64,000 nt of DNA, taken from Wocania arenilitoris (GTDB taxonomy: Bacteria > Bacteroidota > Bacteroidia > Flavobacteriales > Flavobacteriaceae). Numbering within the stretch: the first letter of the stretch is position 1; every line of letters begins with the position of its first letter. Under the pieces are notes generated by a model. The model made no database searches, was not told the DNA's origin, and was given only the letters and a program-made list of their open reading frames with translations. Where the stretch lies: positions 88,888 to 152,887 of the forward strand of contig NZ_JAKKDU010000009.1 in assembly GCF_021728535.1 (NCBI RefSeq), given 5' to 3'. Position numbers and translations under genes: made by a program. Shown here in pieces: positions 17,448 through 26,097 of the stretch.

Positions 17448-19262
17448 ATGAGCACATTTAAAGATTTAGGTCTTAACGAATACCTATTACAAGCTATTAC
17501 AGATTTAGGCTTTGTAAACCCAAGTGAAGTACAAGAAAAAGCAATCCCCATTTTATTAGAAAGTGAAACCGATTTAGTAGCATTGGCTCAAACCGGAACT
17601 GGTAAAACAGCTGCTTTTGGTTTCCCTATGTTGGAAAAAATTGATGTTAATAGTAGAACCACTCAAGGTTTAATTTTGAGCCCTACGCGCGAACTTTGTT
17701 TGCAAATTACCAACGAAATGAAACAGTACGGTAAGTATTGTAAAGGATTAAACGTAGTTGCTATTTATGGCGGATCGAGCATTACAGACCAAGCACGAGA
17801 AGTAAAACGTGGCGCACAAATTATTGTAGCGACTCCTGGGCGTATGAAGGATATGATTAGCAGACGTTTGGTTGATATTACCAAAATTCAGTATTCGGTT
17901 TTAGATGAAGCCGATGAGATGCTAAATATGGGTTTTTATGAGGATATTACCGATATTTTATCGCACACCCCAGAAGATAAAAGTACGTGGTTATTTTCGG
18001 CAACAATGCCTCGTGAGGTAGCGACCATAGCCAAAAAGTTTATGGATAATCCGCAGGAAATTACTGTTGGAAACAAAAATGAAAGTACAAGTACCGTTTC
18101 GCACGAGTATTATTTGGTTAATGCTAGAGATCGATATCAAGCCTTAAAACGTTTAAGCGATGCCAATCCTGATATATTTTCAGTGGTATTTTGCAGAACA
18201 AAACGCGATACACAAAAAGTAGCTGAAAAACTTATTGAAGACGGTTATAGTGCTGGTGCTTTACACGGAGATTTAAGCCAAAATCAGCGCGATTTGGTAA
18301 TGAAATCATTTAGAAATAAACAAATACAAACACTAGTGGCTACTGATGTTGCTGCACGTGGTATTGATGTTGATGATATAACGCACGTTATAAACTACCA
18401 ATTACCCGATGAGATTGAAACCTATACGCATCGTTCTGGTCGTACAGGGCGAGCAGGAAAAACTGGGGTTTCAATTGTTATTGTCTCAAAAAGTGAAGTA
18501 CGCAAAATAAAAAGTATTGAGCGCATTATAAAAAAGCAATTTGAGAAAAAAGATATTCCTGATGGTGCTGATATTTGTGAAGTACAATTGATGTCGCTTG
18601 CCAATAAAATTCACAATACAGAAATAAACCATGAAATTGATAAGCATTTAACACGTATTAATGAGCTTTTTGCTGATACCGATAAAGACGAATTGATTAA
18701 AAAATTCTTCTCGGTTGAATTCACGCGTTTTTATAATTATTATAACAAATCTAAAAACCTAAATATCGCTGAAGGCTCTTTTGATAGTGATGGAGGTCGA
18801 GATTTTAAAGGTGGTAAAAACTCAACACGCTACTTTATAAATGTTGGTAGAAAAGATGGTTTTGATTGGATGAAGCTTAAAGACTTTTTAAGAGAACTAC
18901 TTGATCTTGGAAAAGACGATATTTTTAAAGCTGAAGTAAAAGACAGCTTCTCATTTTTTAATACTGAAAATGAGCTAAAAGAGAAAGTTTTAGCATTTTT
19001 TACCGACTTTAAACACGAAGGACGCTTTGTAAACGTTGAAGTATCAGAAAACCGTGGCGGCGGTGGAAGACGCGATAGAAAAGGGGGCGGAAGACGACGT
19101 GATGATAAACGTGGCGGTGGAAAACGTGAAGGTAGACGAAGTGATTCTGGAAATAGAAGTGAAAGGCGAAGAAGCGAAGGAAGCTCTAAACCTAGGCGTT
19201 CTGATTCTGGTTCTAAATCTAACGACTTTGCATCTTCAAGACCAAGACGCTCTAGACGCTAG
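17448..19262 (+). CDS. DEAD-box ATP-dependent RNA helicase with DbpA-like RNA-binding domain
   Basis: ATP-dependent RNA unwindase of 604 residues acting in ribosome assembly or mRNA turnover. Helicase motifs are in order: Q motif (GFVNPSEVQEKAIP), AQTGTGKT near 46, PTRELCLQ, TPGRMKD, VLDEADEMLNMGF near 152, SATMP, HRSGRTGRAG near 328. An RRM-like DbpA-type domain lies at about 460-535 (RYFINVGRKDGFDWMKLKDFL), followed by a basic, Gly/Arg/Ser-rich tail (536-604) with many RR and GGG runs. This is the CsdA/DeaD architecture, but the exact orthologue is not assigned. The leader may carry two hairpins. Confidence 0.94.
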   Translation: MSTFKDLGLNEYLLQAITDLGFVNPSEVQEKAIPILLESETDLVALAQTGTGKTAAFGFPMLEKIDVNSRTTQGLILSPTRELCLQITNEMKQYGKYCKGLNVVAIYGGSSITDQAREVKRGAQIIVATPGRMKDMISRRLVDITKIQYSVLDEADEMLNMGFYEDITDILSHTPEDKSTWLFSATMPREVATIAKKFMDNPQEITVGNKNESTSTVSHEYYLVNARDRYQALKRLSDANPDIFSVVFCRTKRDTQKVAEKLIEDGYSAGALHGDLSQNQRDLVMKSFRNKQIQTLVATDVAARGIDVDDITHVINYQLPDEIETYTHRSGRTGRAGKTGVSIVIVSKSEVRKIKSIERIIKKQFEKKDIPDGADICEVQLMSLANKIHNTEINHEIDKHLTRINELFADTDKDELIKKFFSVEFTRFYNYYNKSKNLNIAEGSFDSDGGRDFKGGKNSTRYFINVGRKDGFDWMKLKDFLRELLDLGKDDIFKAEVKDSFSFFNTENELKEKVLAFFTDFKHEGRFVNVEVSENRGGGGRRDRKGGGRRRDDKRGGGKREGRRSDSGNRSERRRSEGSSKPRRSDSGSKSNDFASSRPRRSRR

Positions 19263-19283
19263 TTAAACAGATTATAGTTAAAT

Positions 19284-19306
19284 CTTCCTGCCTAGCGGCA
19301 GGCAAG
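19284..19306. repeat. CCTGCC/GGCAGG hairpin after the helicase gene
   Basis: CCTGCC (19287-19292) pairs with GGCAGG (19297-19302) around TAGC, extended by CTT/AAG with one bulge, then a T-rich run. It may serve as a weak terminator and resembles the ATTCCTGCC repeat family. Confidence 0.5.
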
Positions 19307-19400
19307 TTTGTTAATTTTAAGTCAAAAAAAAACGTACAAGCTTATTGTTAAAATTTTGTTTAGTATTTTTATAGAAAATTAGCGTTTCTGAATTAAACCT

Positions 19401-20177
19401 ATGAAAAACTACGTTTTACTTTTTACTTTTATATTAATATCTGCATTTTGTGTAGCTCAAGATGCTGATAAAATACTTGGTGTGGTTATTAATTCTGCTA
19501 ATGACAAACCTTTAGAAAGTGTAAACATTGTTAATCTCAATCAAGTTATTGGTACTACAACAAATAACAAAGGGGAGTTTCAAATAATTGCAAAAGTGAA
19601 TGATACCCTACACTTTTCTTATTTAGGTTTTAAATCTATAAAAGTTAGAGTAACTAACGACTGGTTTAAATTTGGGAGTTCTAAAATTGAGTTAACCGAA
19701 TTAGCTTTAGCACTTGAAGAAGTTGTTGTAAATCAATTAAAATTAACGGGATATTTAGAGGTTGATATAAAACAAGTTCCAGCCATTAATAACAACTATC
19801 GCTATAGCATTTCTGGTTTACCAAGCACTGGTTACGAAGCTGGAAAACCTACTGCTGTTACTAAAATATTAGGTTCCATTTTTAATCCTGCCGATTTTTT
19901 ATACCGCATGTTTGGAAAAAAACCAAACGAGTTGCGTAAGTTAAAAAAGATGAAAAAGGATGATGAAATTAGAAACCTATTAGCATCTCGTTTTGATAGA
20001 GAAATGCTTACGGTTTTATTGCAAGTAGAACGTGTGGATTTAGATGAAATTGTAAGCCAATGCAACTATTCCAAAGGCTTTATACAAACGGCTAACGATT
20101 TGCAAATATTAGATGCTATTAGTGAGTGTTACGAAGAATATAAGCTATTAAGTAGAGGGCGCAGTAAGCGTTTGTAA
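19401..20177 (+). CDS. Exported carboxypeptidase-regulatory-like domain protein
   Basis: Predicted periplasmic or outer-membrane-associated protein of 258 residues. Signal peptide 1-19 (ending FCVAQ-DAD); a CarboxypepD_reg-like beta-sandwich at about 22-105 (ILGVVINSANDKPLESVNIV, NNKGEFQI, LHFSYLGFKSIKV), the module found at the N-terminus of SusC-type receptors but here without plug or barrel. The ELALALEEVVVN segment near 105 looks like the linker that precedes a TonB plug. The rest (120-258) is helical and basic, with no recognised domain. The function is unknown; a free-standing surface adaptor is plausible. Confidence 0.75.
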   Translation: MKNYVLLFTFILISAFCVAQDADKILGVVINSANDKPLESVNIVNLNQVIGTTTNNKGEFQIIAKVNDTLHFSYLGFKSIKVRVTNDWFKFGSSKIELTELALALEEVVVNQLKLTGYLEVDIKQVPAINNNYRYSISGLPSTGYEAGKPTAVTKILGSIFNPADFLYRMFGKKPNELRKLKKMKKDDEIRNLLASRFDREMLTVLLQVERVDLDEIVSQCNYSKGFIQTANDLQILDAISECYEEYKLLSRGRSKRL

Positions 20178-20235
20178 AGCTTTAAGCAAAGTTAAATTCT
20201 AAGCTACAAAGGGTTATTCTATCCCAATAATTATT

Positions 20236-20305
20236 GAGATTATTTCAGAATCTCACTCCATTAATTTTTTATGATTATGTCAAACTAAAACAAGTTCAGT
20301 TTGAC
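20236..20305. repeat. Pair of short palindromes (GAGATT/AATCTC and GTCAAACT/AGTTTGAC)
   Basis: GAGATT (20236-20241) with AATCTC (20249-20254), and GTCAAACT (20279-20286) with AGTTTGAC (20298-20305). Both contain degenerate TTTCAG or AAGTTCAG cores like the element at 32419-32482. Confidence 0.5.
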
Positions 20306-20318
20306 AAAAATTATAATT

Positions 20319-20513
20319 TCAGATTGTATCTTTTTTTGTTGCGCTAGCATGTAACGCTACTCGGTTACCTTCTGTATCTATAAAAGCAACCAATTAAAAT
20401 ACCTCTAAAATCTTGAACAGATATTTCGACATTAAAAACAGTTTCGTAAAACACTTTGACTCTACCCTATTTCTTACAGGAGTTTAAAACCAACCAACCA
20501 TATTTCTTTTCAT
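20319..20513 (-). pseudogene. VOC-family (glyoxalase/bleomycin-resistance fold) pseudogene
   Basis: Reading the minus strand from ATG 20513, the frames give MKRNMVGWF, a stop where Glu is expected, TPV, then after a frameshift KVFYETVFNVEISVQDFRGI, a further break, and VAFIDTEGNRVALHASATKKD before a stop. These are the recognisable first strand, the FYETVF helix region and the C-terminal DTEGNRVALH strand of a VOC-family protein of about 120-130 residues. About half of the middle is deleted. The gene is therefore dead through a nonsense change, frameshift and internal deletion. It sits in an otherwise empty 373-bp gap beside trmH, together with the two palindromes at 20236-20305. Confidence 0.8.
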
Positions 20514-20550
20514 AATTTCTATTTTAGAATCATCTTAAAATTACATTTTT

Positions 20551-21204
20551 TTATAGATTATAAAAACGCTCCACAATTTCATTGTAACTTTTAATCGTTT
20601 TTTTACACCAGTCCAAACGTTTTTCAAGTATTTCTTCTTCAGTTAATTGCCAGTTAATATCGGTTTGCTTTAGCTTATTAGTAACATGTTGTAAAATAAT
20701 AGCGGCAGAGACCGAAATATTTAAACTCTCGGTAAAACCAACCATAGGTATTTTTAAAAAACTATCAGCATTATCAATAACTTCTTCAGATAAACCCTTG
20801 GTTTCTCTTCCAAAAAAAAAACAAGCTTTTTTAGTGACATCAAAATCATCAAGTAATGTATCATTTTTATGTGGCGTTGTGGCTACTATTTGATAACCTT
20901 TTTGCTTTAAATCACTCAAACAATCTTTTACCGAATGAAACCTGTTTACATCTACCCATTTTTGCGATCCCATGGCAATTTCTTTGTCAATACGCTTTGT
21001 ATTTTGTTCTTCAACAATATTAACTTCCTGTATACCAAACACATCACAACTACGTATTACAGCACTTGTATTATGCAACTGATACACGTCTTCGGTAGCC
21101 ACTGTAAAGTGTTTTGTACGTTGCGATAAAACAGCATCAAAACGCGCCTTACGTGATTCGGTTAAATAACCTTCTAAATGTTCGAGAAGTTTTAAATCAA
21201 TCAT
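20551..21204 (-). CDS. trmH: tRNA (guanosine-2'-O)-methyltransferase TrmH
   Basis: SPOUT methyltransferase expected to 2'-O-methylate G18 in the tRNA D-loop, 217 residues. The N-terminal helix region (LLEHLEGYLTESRKARFDAVLSQR) and HNTSAVIRSCDVFGIQEVNIVE are typical of TrmH rather than RlmB. Knot motifs are FFFGRETKGLS and IPMVGFTESLNISVSAAIIL. The C-terminal helix (EEEILEKRLDWCKKTI) also fits TrmH. Its start is 44 bp from the divergent sirtuin gene. Confidence 0.88.
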   Translation of the reverse strand: MIDLKLLEHLEGYLTESRKARFDAVLSQRTKHFTVATEDVYQLHNTSAVIRSCDVFGIQEVNIVEEQNTKRIDKEIAMGSQKWVDVNRFHSVKDCLSDLKQKGYQIVATTPHKNDTLLDDFDVTKKACFFFGRETKGLSEEVIDNADSFLKIPMVGFTESLNISVSAAIILQHVTNKLKQTDINWQLTEEEILEKRLDWCKKTIKSYNEIVERFYNL

Positions 21205-21248
21205 ATTTCAAAAATACGGAATGTCATTATAGTTAGTATATTTATAAC

Positions 21249-21929
21249 ATGAAAAAACACATTGTTGTACTTACGGGTGCTGGCATGAGTGCCGAAAGCG
21301 GTATTAAAACCTTTAGAGATGCTAATGGTTTATGGGAAGGGCACGATGTTATGGAAGTAGCAACTCCTGAAGGTTTTGCAGCAAACCCAGAATTGGTGTT
21401 GGATTTTTACAACCAACGACGAAAACAATTATTTGAAGTTGAACCCAATACTGCACATTACAATTTAGCAGCATTAGAAAGCAATTTTAAAGTTACTATA
21501 ATTACCCAAAATGTTGATGATTTACACGAGCGCGCCGGAAGTACCAATGTGATACATTTACATGGTGAATTATTAAAAGTAAGAAGCACCTATGATGAAA
21601 ATGATGTACAACATTGGAAAACCGATTTAATTTTAGGCGATACATGCAAAAAAGGATATCAATTACGACCACATATTGTTTGGTTTGGAGAAGATGTACC
21701 CATGATACCAAAAGCCATAAGTATATGTGAAACCGCTGATATTTTAATTATTATTGGTACAAGCATGCAGGTATATCCTGCGGCTAGCTTAATGCATTAT
21801 GTACCAGAAAACACACCCACTTATTTTATAGACCCAAAGCCAAATATTGAAAGTAAAGAAAATTTAACTGTTATTGGTGAAAGGGCTACGGATGGGATGA
21901 AGAAAGTTGTTAGATTGTTGAATAGTTGA
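21249..21929 (+). CDS. Sir2-family NAD-dependent protein deacylase, apparently lacking the zinc cysteines
   Basis: NAD-dependent lysine deacylase of 226 residues with a complete Rossmann core: GAGMSAESGIKTFRD at 8-22, TQNVDDLHERAGS near 93, catalytic HLHGEL near 110, FGEDVP near 155 and GTSMQVYPAASL near 180. FYNQRRKQ near 53 has the Tyr-x-x-Arg pair that defines class III (CobB/SIRT5-like) enzymes favouring succinyl or malonyl lysine. The segment between HGELLKV and RPHIVWFG, where four zinc cysteines normally sit, contains only one Cys. The small domain is therefore present but probably without zinc. Confidence 0.9.
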   Translation: MKKHIVVLTGAGMSAESGIKTFRDANGLWEGHDVMEVATPEGFAANPELVLDFYNQRRKQLFEVEPNTAHYNLAALESNFKVTIITQNVDDLHERAGSTNVIHLHGELLKVRSTYDENDVQHWKTDLILGDTCKKGYQLRPHIVWFGEDVPMIPKAISICETADILIIIGTSMQVYPAASLMHYVPENTPTYFIDPKPNIESKENLTVIGERATDGMKKVVRLLNS

Positions 21930-22056
21930 TTTTTTGGAGGTTCGCTTAATGGTTTGCGGACATGTGTTGTTTTACTTCTACTACACTCATTACATGTGTT
22001 TTATATTCGAGGTAAAAACTAAAATGATTTTTTCTTATAAAGTCAAGTTTAAAAGT

Positions 22057-23298
22057 TTATAAACTTTTATGCTTCTCCTCAATCCATTTACTCATAAATC
22101 TAGTACTTTGTAAAGTATGATGCTGTAACATTTGCCCTGTGAAATTGTTGAGCCGTTTTTCGTGTAGTCGTTTAGCCGTTTCCAAAATAATATTCAAAAA
22201 CTTTTTATGATGTTCGATTTTATTAAATCGAAAATTAATAATTTCAAATCCATTTTGCTGCATTTCTTTCCAAAGCATTTCATCGCTATATAACCCTACA
22301 GCTTTATTTGCAAAATCTTGTGGGTTGTCTTCAATAAAACCGTTACTTTTAATATCTCCAAACATGCCTTCTGCAGCAATAGTAGACATAATACATGGCG
22401 TACCATTTTGCATCGCATCAACCAATTTTCCTTTTAAACCAGCCCCAAACCTAATAGGTGCTAAACATATTTTTGATTGCTGCATCACTTCGTTTACATT
22501 GTCAACAAACCCTTTTATTATAAAACCGTCTTTATCGTTATGTAATTGATTTACTTTTTGTGAAGCATACGCGCCATATATATTTAAATCTGCCTTAGGC
22601 AGTTGCTTTTTTATTAATGGCCAAATGGTTTCTTTTAAATACAAAACGGCGTTATAATTGGGCTCATGCAAAAAATTACCAATAGTTACAAAATGTTGTC
22701 TATCATTAAACTTTGGAAGTTTTTCAATGGTTTCTTTTGAGATTTCATCTAACATAAATGGCAAATAAACCAACAACGACTCATCTACTTTAAACTCGTT
22801 TTTAAGAAGTTCCATTTCAAATTCCGAAATAATTAAACTTAAATCACTTCTATAAATACTGGCTATTTCTCGCTTTGCAGTGTCGTTAAACAAATAGGCT
22901 TTATCAAAAGGTTTACTGTCTTTAAATGCTTGTTGTCTGCCTTTTCGTAAACCATGTAAATCTTCAGTATCAAGAATTCTTAACGCATTTGGGCATTGTT
23001 CTGCAACACGCCAACCAAATTGTTCTTCGGTCATAAAACGATCAAACAGTACAATATTTGGATTTAACTCTTTTACAAAAACATCAAAACTTGAATGATT
23101 TAATTTTATGTTTACTTGCTCAATTCCAATAGTTTTTAAATCGAAAGCATTATCACTTTTAGCACAAGCACTTGCAAATGTGATTTGATAATTTGCATAT
23201 TGAAACACATCAATTAACTGCATCATTCTGCTACCAGCGGCAGAACTTTTGGGCTCTGGACAAACAAAACCAATAATTAATAGATGCTTACGACGCAT
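22057..23298 (-). CDS. Glycosyltransferase, GT4/group-1 type
   Basis: Predicted cytoplasmic GT-B glycosyltransferase of 413 residues, no signal peptide or membrane segment. The N-terminal half starts LLIIGFVCPEPKSSAAGSRM, a donor-sheet start often seen in group-1 enzymes. The C-terminal half has HFVTIGNFLHEPNYNAVLYL near 210, a DLNIYGAYAS segment, and LAPIRFGAGLKGKLVDAMQNGTPCIMS near 305, which corresponds to the nucleotide-sugar site including the G-x-G-x-K-x-x-E/D-like element. Donor and acceptor are unknown. The adjacent haem-protein gene lies 33 bp upstream on the same strand. Confidence 0.8.
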   Translation of the reverse strand: MRRKHLLIIGFVCPEPKSSAAGSRMMQLIDVFQYANYQITFASACAKSDNAFDLKTIGIEQVNIKLNHSSFDVFVKELNPNIVLFDRFMTEEQFGWRVAEQCPNALRILDTEDLHGLRKGRQQAFKDSKPFDKAYLFNDTAKREIASIYRSDLSLIISEFEMELLKNEFKVDESLLVYLPFMLDEISKETIEKLPKFNDRQHFVTIGNFLHEPNYNAVLYLKETIWPLIKKQLPKADLNIYGAYASQKVNQLHNDKDGFIIKGFVDNVNEVMQQSKICLAPIRFGAGLKGKLVDAMQNGTPCIMSTIAAEGMFGDIKSNGFIEDNPQDFANKAVGLYSDEMLWKEMQQNGFEIINFRFNKIEHHKKFLNIILETAKRLHEKRLNNFTGQMLQHHTLQSTRFMSKWIEEKHKSL

Positions 23299-23331
23299 TT
23301 AGATTTTTTAGATATCTGGATTATTAGAAAA

Positions 23332-23805
23332 CTATTCTGGTTTCGGCTCCAAGCTATATTTAAAGCGCACTTGTTTTGCCCAATCTACCAAAGCTTTAAT
23401 TTGTTTATCAGAAAGTTTAGCTTCTGTATGCGTCCAAGTATAAGAATTTAATGGCATCTCTTTTGCTTCAACCATTTCAATAAGTTCTTCAAATTTATGA
23501 TCTTTTCTTTTAGTAGAATTCCCTATCCACTTCGATACGTTAAAATGTTTTTTTCCGTGTTTAACATGGTTGGCTAGCCAATAGTTTACAGGTGTTATTT
23601 TATTATACCAAGGGTATCGCGTAACATCGCTATGGCAATCATAACAAGTTTCTTTTAAAATAAGTTTTACGTCTTCAGGCGGATTGGTTTCTTCTAAAAA
23701 GGCATCAATTGATGCTAAATCGCCTTCATTTTTATCAGGACCAAAAAATTGAGCAATTAAAAATACAATAAGTATCAACCAAAGAATCTTTTTTATTATT
23801 CGCAT
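23332..23805 (-). CDS. Membrane-anchored haem-binding domain protein (CxxCH)
   Basis: Protein of 157 residues with one N-terminal hydrophobic anchor (LWLILIVFLIAQFF, about 8-21) and a periplasmic domain holding a single c-type haem motif CYDCH near residue 54, followed by SDVTRYPWYNKITPVNYW. This matches the Haem_bd family common in Bacteroidota. Conserved histidines in NHVKHGKKHFNVSKW may give the second axial ligand. It could transfer electrons or sense redox state; no partner oxidase is nearby. It is divergent from the helical-repeat gene at 23844 by 38 bp. Confidence 0.85.
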   Translation of the reverse strand: MRIIKKILWLILIVFLIAQFFGPDKNEGDLASIDAFLEETNPPEDVKLILKETCYDCHSDVTRYPWYNKITPVNYWLANHVKHGKKHFNVSKWIGNSTKRKDHKFEELIEMVEAKEMPLNSYTWTHTEAKLSDKQIKALVDWAKQVRFKYSLEPKPE

Positions 23806-23843
23806 TTTAAGTAATTTTAGAAGTTTAAAAATAAGAAAACCTT

Positions 23844-24410
23844 TTGACTACCGCGCAACTTTATAAAGAATTAAATTACGTAAATCATTCGCGCGAAAAA
23901 CGCTTGTATTATGCTAATTTAATGCAAGACAATCCGGATTTACTTCCTAGTTTATTAGACATTCTTTTTAGGGTAGATGATAAAATTGCGCCGCGAGCAG
24001 CTTGGGTTTTCGAATTTATGTGCAATGCCGATATAGAAACTATAATTCCGTATCTAGATATGTTTACAGAAAACATGTATAAAGTACATTTAGATTCTGC
24101 CGTTCGCCCTGTGGCAAAAATTTGTGAATTTTTAGCAAAAGCATACACCTCTAAAACCAATAATAAAATTAAAAACACCTTAACTAAAACACATAAAGAA
24201 CGTATTATTGAAGTCTGTTTTGATTACATGATTAATAATGAAAAAATTGCGCCTAAAGCTTACTCTATGAACACCCTTTTTTTATTGGGTAAAGACTATG
24301 ATTGGGTACATCCAGAATTGGCGCTTATTTTAGAACGTGATTTTCAGATGCAAAGTTCTGGATTTAAAGCACGGGCAAGACACATCTTAAAGAAAATTAA
24401 GAAAGAATAA
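23844..24410 (+). CDS. Uncharacterised helical-repeat protein upstream of purB
   Basis: A 188-residue cytoplasmic protein of short helices (for example DNPDLLPSLLDILFRVDDKIAPRAAWVFEFM), suggesting HEAT-like repeats. I recognise no catalytic motif. The start is a TTG; the first in-frame ATG is 26 codons in and would remove a well-formed first helix, so TTG is preferred. purB begins 91 bp downstream with its own promoter-like box. In related genomes such neighbours are sometimes labelled adenylosuccinate lyase by proximity, which the sequence does not support. Confidence 0.65.
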   Translation: MTTAQLYKELNYVNHSREKRLYYANLMQDNPDLLPSLLDILFRVDDKIAPRAAWVFEFMCNADIETIIPYLDMFTENMYKVHLDSAVRPVAKICEFLAKAYTSKTNNKIKNTLTKTHKERIIEVCFDYMINNEKIAPKAYSMNTLFLLGKDYDWVHPELALILERDFQMQSSGFKARARHILKKIKKE

Positions 24411-24467
24411 TTATTAAAACTACAAAAAACTTCCGTATTCAATCTTCCTACTTCGGTCTAAAAAAAC

Positions 24468-24475
24468 TATCTTTG
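24468..24475 (+). promoter_or_regulatory. Probable -7 element (TATCTTTG) of purB
   Basis: Fits TAnnTTTG, 26 bp before the purB ATG, in a run of A and C. Confidence 0.45.
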
Positions 24476-24501
24476 CAACTTCTTAAAAACAACACAAAAG
24501 C

Positions 24502-25845
24502 ATGTCATTATCATCATTAAACGCCATCTCTCCAATTGATGGAAGATATAGAAATAAAGTAAACGAATTAGCACCTTATTTTTCTGAAGAAGCCTTAATA
24601 AAATACCGTGTTTTAGTTGAAATTGAATATTTTATTGCGCTTTGCGAAATTCCGCTACCTCAACTCCAAAGTGTTGATAATACTATTTTTGAAGACTTAA
24701 GAGCTATTTATAAAGATTTTTCTGCTGATGATGCGCAGGCTATTAAAGATATTGAAAATGTAACAAACCACGATGTTAAAGCCGTTGAATATTTTATAAA
24801 AGAAAAATTTGATGCTTTAGGTTTATCTCAATATAAAGAATTTATCCATTTTGGATTGACTTCTCAAGACATAAACAACACCGCAGTGCCTTTAAGTATT
24901 AAAGAAGCCATGAATGATGTTTATGTACCAGAATATTTAACAGTTTTAGATAAATTAAAAGGTTTGTCTAAGGACTGGTCTGACATTTCAATGCTTGCTA
25001 GAACACATGGTCAGCCAGCATCACCAACACGTTTGGGTAAAGAAATTGAAGTTTTTGTAGTACGCTTAAAAGAACAATTTAATTTATTGAATGATGTACC
25101 AAGTGCTGCTAAATTTGGTGGCGCAACAGGTAATTTTAATGCGCATCATGTGGCTTATCCAAATATTGACTGGAAAGCTTTTGGCAGCAAGTTTGTACAA
25201 GAAAAATTAGGGTTACAACACTCATTCCCTACAACACAAATTGAGCATTACGACCATATGGCTGCTTTGTTTGATACTTTAAAACGCATCAATACAATTT
25301 TAATTGATTTAGACAGAGACATTTGGACTTATGTTTCTATGGATTATTTTAAGCAAAAAATTAAAAAAGGAGAAGTTGGAAGTAGCGCTATGCCACATAA
25401 AGTTAACCCTATTGATTTTGAAAATTCTGAAGGTAACTTAGGTATAGCTAATGCTATTTTTGAGCATCTTTCAGCTAAACTACCAATTTCTAGATTACAG
25501 CGCGATTTAACTGATAGCACAGTTTTACGTAATGTTGGCGTGCCATTTGGACATACTTTAATTGGTTTTAAATCTATCTTAAAAGGATTGAATAAATTAC
25601 TTTTAAATGAAAGCAAATTTGCTGAAGATTTAGAAAATAATTGGGCGGTAGTTGCTGAGGCTATTCAAACCATTTTACGTCGTGAAGGCTATCCTAATCC
25701 TTATGAAGCGTTAAAAGGTTTAACTAGAACTAACGAAGCAATAAATCAAGATTCTATTTCAAATTTTATTGGCACATTAGACGTTTCAAACACAATAAAA
25801 GAGGAATTAAAACGTATTACTCCTAGTAATTATACTGGAATTTAA
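24502..25845 (+). CDS. purB: Adenylosuccinate lyase
   Basis: Cytoplasmic homotetrameric lyase of the fumarase/aspartase superfamily that splits SAICAR and adenylosuccinate in purine synthesis, 447 residues. Signatures: SPIDGRYRNKV at the N-terminus, TNHDVKAVEYFIKE near 88, HFGLTSQDINNTA near 115 and ARTHGQPASPTRLGKE near 168. The mobile catalytic loop is GSSAMPHKVNPIDFENSEGN near 294. The N-terminus and length match the longer E. coli-type PurB branch. A 58-codon membrane-protein gene begins one base after its stop. Confidence 0.96.
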   Translation: MSLSSLNAISPIDGRYRNKVNELAPYFSEEALIKYRVLVEIEYFIALCEIPLPQLQSVDNTIFEDLRAIYKDFSADDAQAIKDIENVTNHDVKAVEYFIKEKFDALGLSQYKEFIHFGLTSQDINNTAVPLSIKEAMNDVYVPEYLTVLDKLKGLSKDWSDISMLARTHGQPASPTRLGKEIEVFVVRLKEQFNLLNDVPSAAKFGGATGNFNAHHVAYPNIDWKAFGSKFVQEKLGLQHSFPTTQIEHYDHMAALFDTLKRINTILIDLDRDIWTYVSMDYFKQKIKKGEVGSSAMPHKVNPIDFENSEGNLGIANAIFEHLSAKLPISRLQRDLTDSTVLRNVGVPFGHTLIGFKSILKGLNKLLLNESKFAEDLENNWAVVAEAIQTILRREGYPNPYEALKGLTRTNEAINQDSISNFIGTLDVSNTIKEELKRITPSNYTGI

Positions 25846-25846
25846 T

Positions 25847-26023
25847 ATGCTAAACGACAAACAAACATTAATATTAAGTGGTTTAATGGTTGGTGGTATT
25901 TTTGTAACTGGTGTTTTAGATATTCTAGACAATTTTATCGTTTTAACTATACTTACCATTGTTTTTTTAGCGGTTGTTATTAATATTTTTTACGTTAACA
26001 GAGCTTCAAAAAAAAGAAAGTAA
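25847..26023 (+). CDS. Small two-helix membrane protein (58 aa)
   Basis: A frame of 58 codons starting one base after purB. The translation begins MLNDKQTLILSGLMVGGIFV, continues with a second hydrophobic stretch (FIVLTILTIVFLAVVINIFYV) and ends in a basic tail ASKKRK. Two membrane helices with a short Asp-containing turn are predicted. Operon-like spacing and a strong terminator right after it support a real gene. No family recognised. Confidence 0.65.
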   Translation: MLNDKQTLILSGLMVGGIFVTGVLDILDNFIVLTILTIVFLAVVINIFYVNRASKKRK

Positions 26024-26040
26024 CTTACTTTATAAAATTA

Positions 26041-26075
26041 AAAAGGGTTGTTGAATAAATTCAACAACCCTTTTT
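26041..26075. terminator. Strong bidirectional terminator after the purB operon
   Basis: AAAAGGGTTGTTGAA (26041-26055) pairs perfectly with TTCAACAACCCTTTT (26060-26074), loop TAAA, flanked by A and T runs so it works both ways. It separates the plus-strand purB unit from the convergent DUF4252 operon. Confidence 0.9.
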
Positions 26076-26097
26076 GCTTATTAACATTACTATAAAT

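Noticed and set aside
23844..24410. Second adenylosuccinate lyase or PurB fragment
   Set aside because: No lyase signature; full-length purB follows separately.
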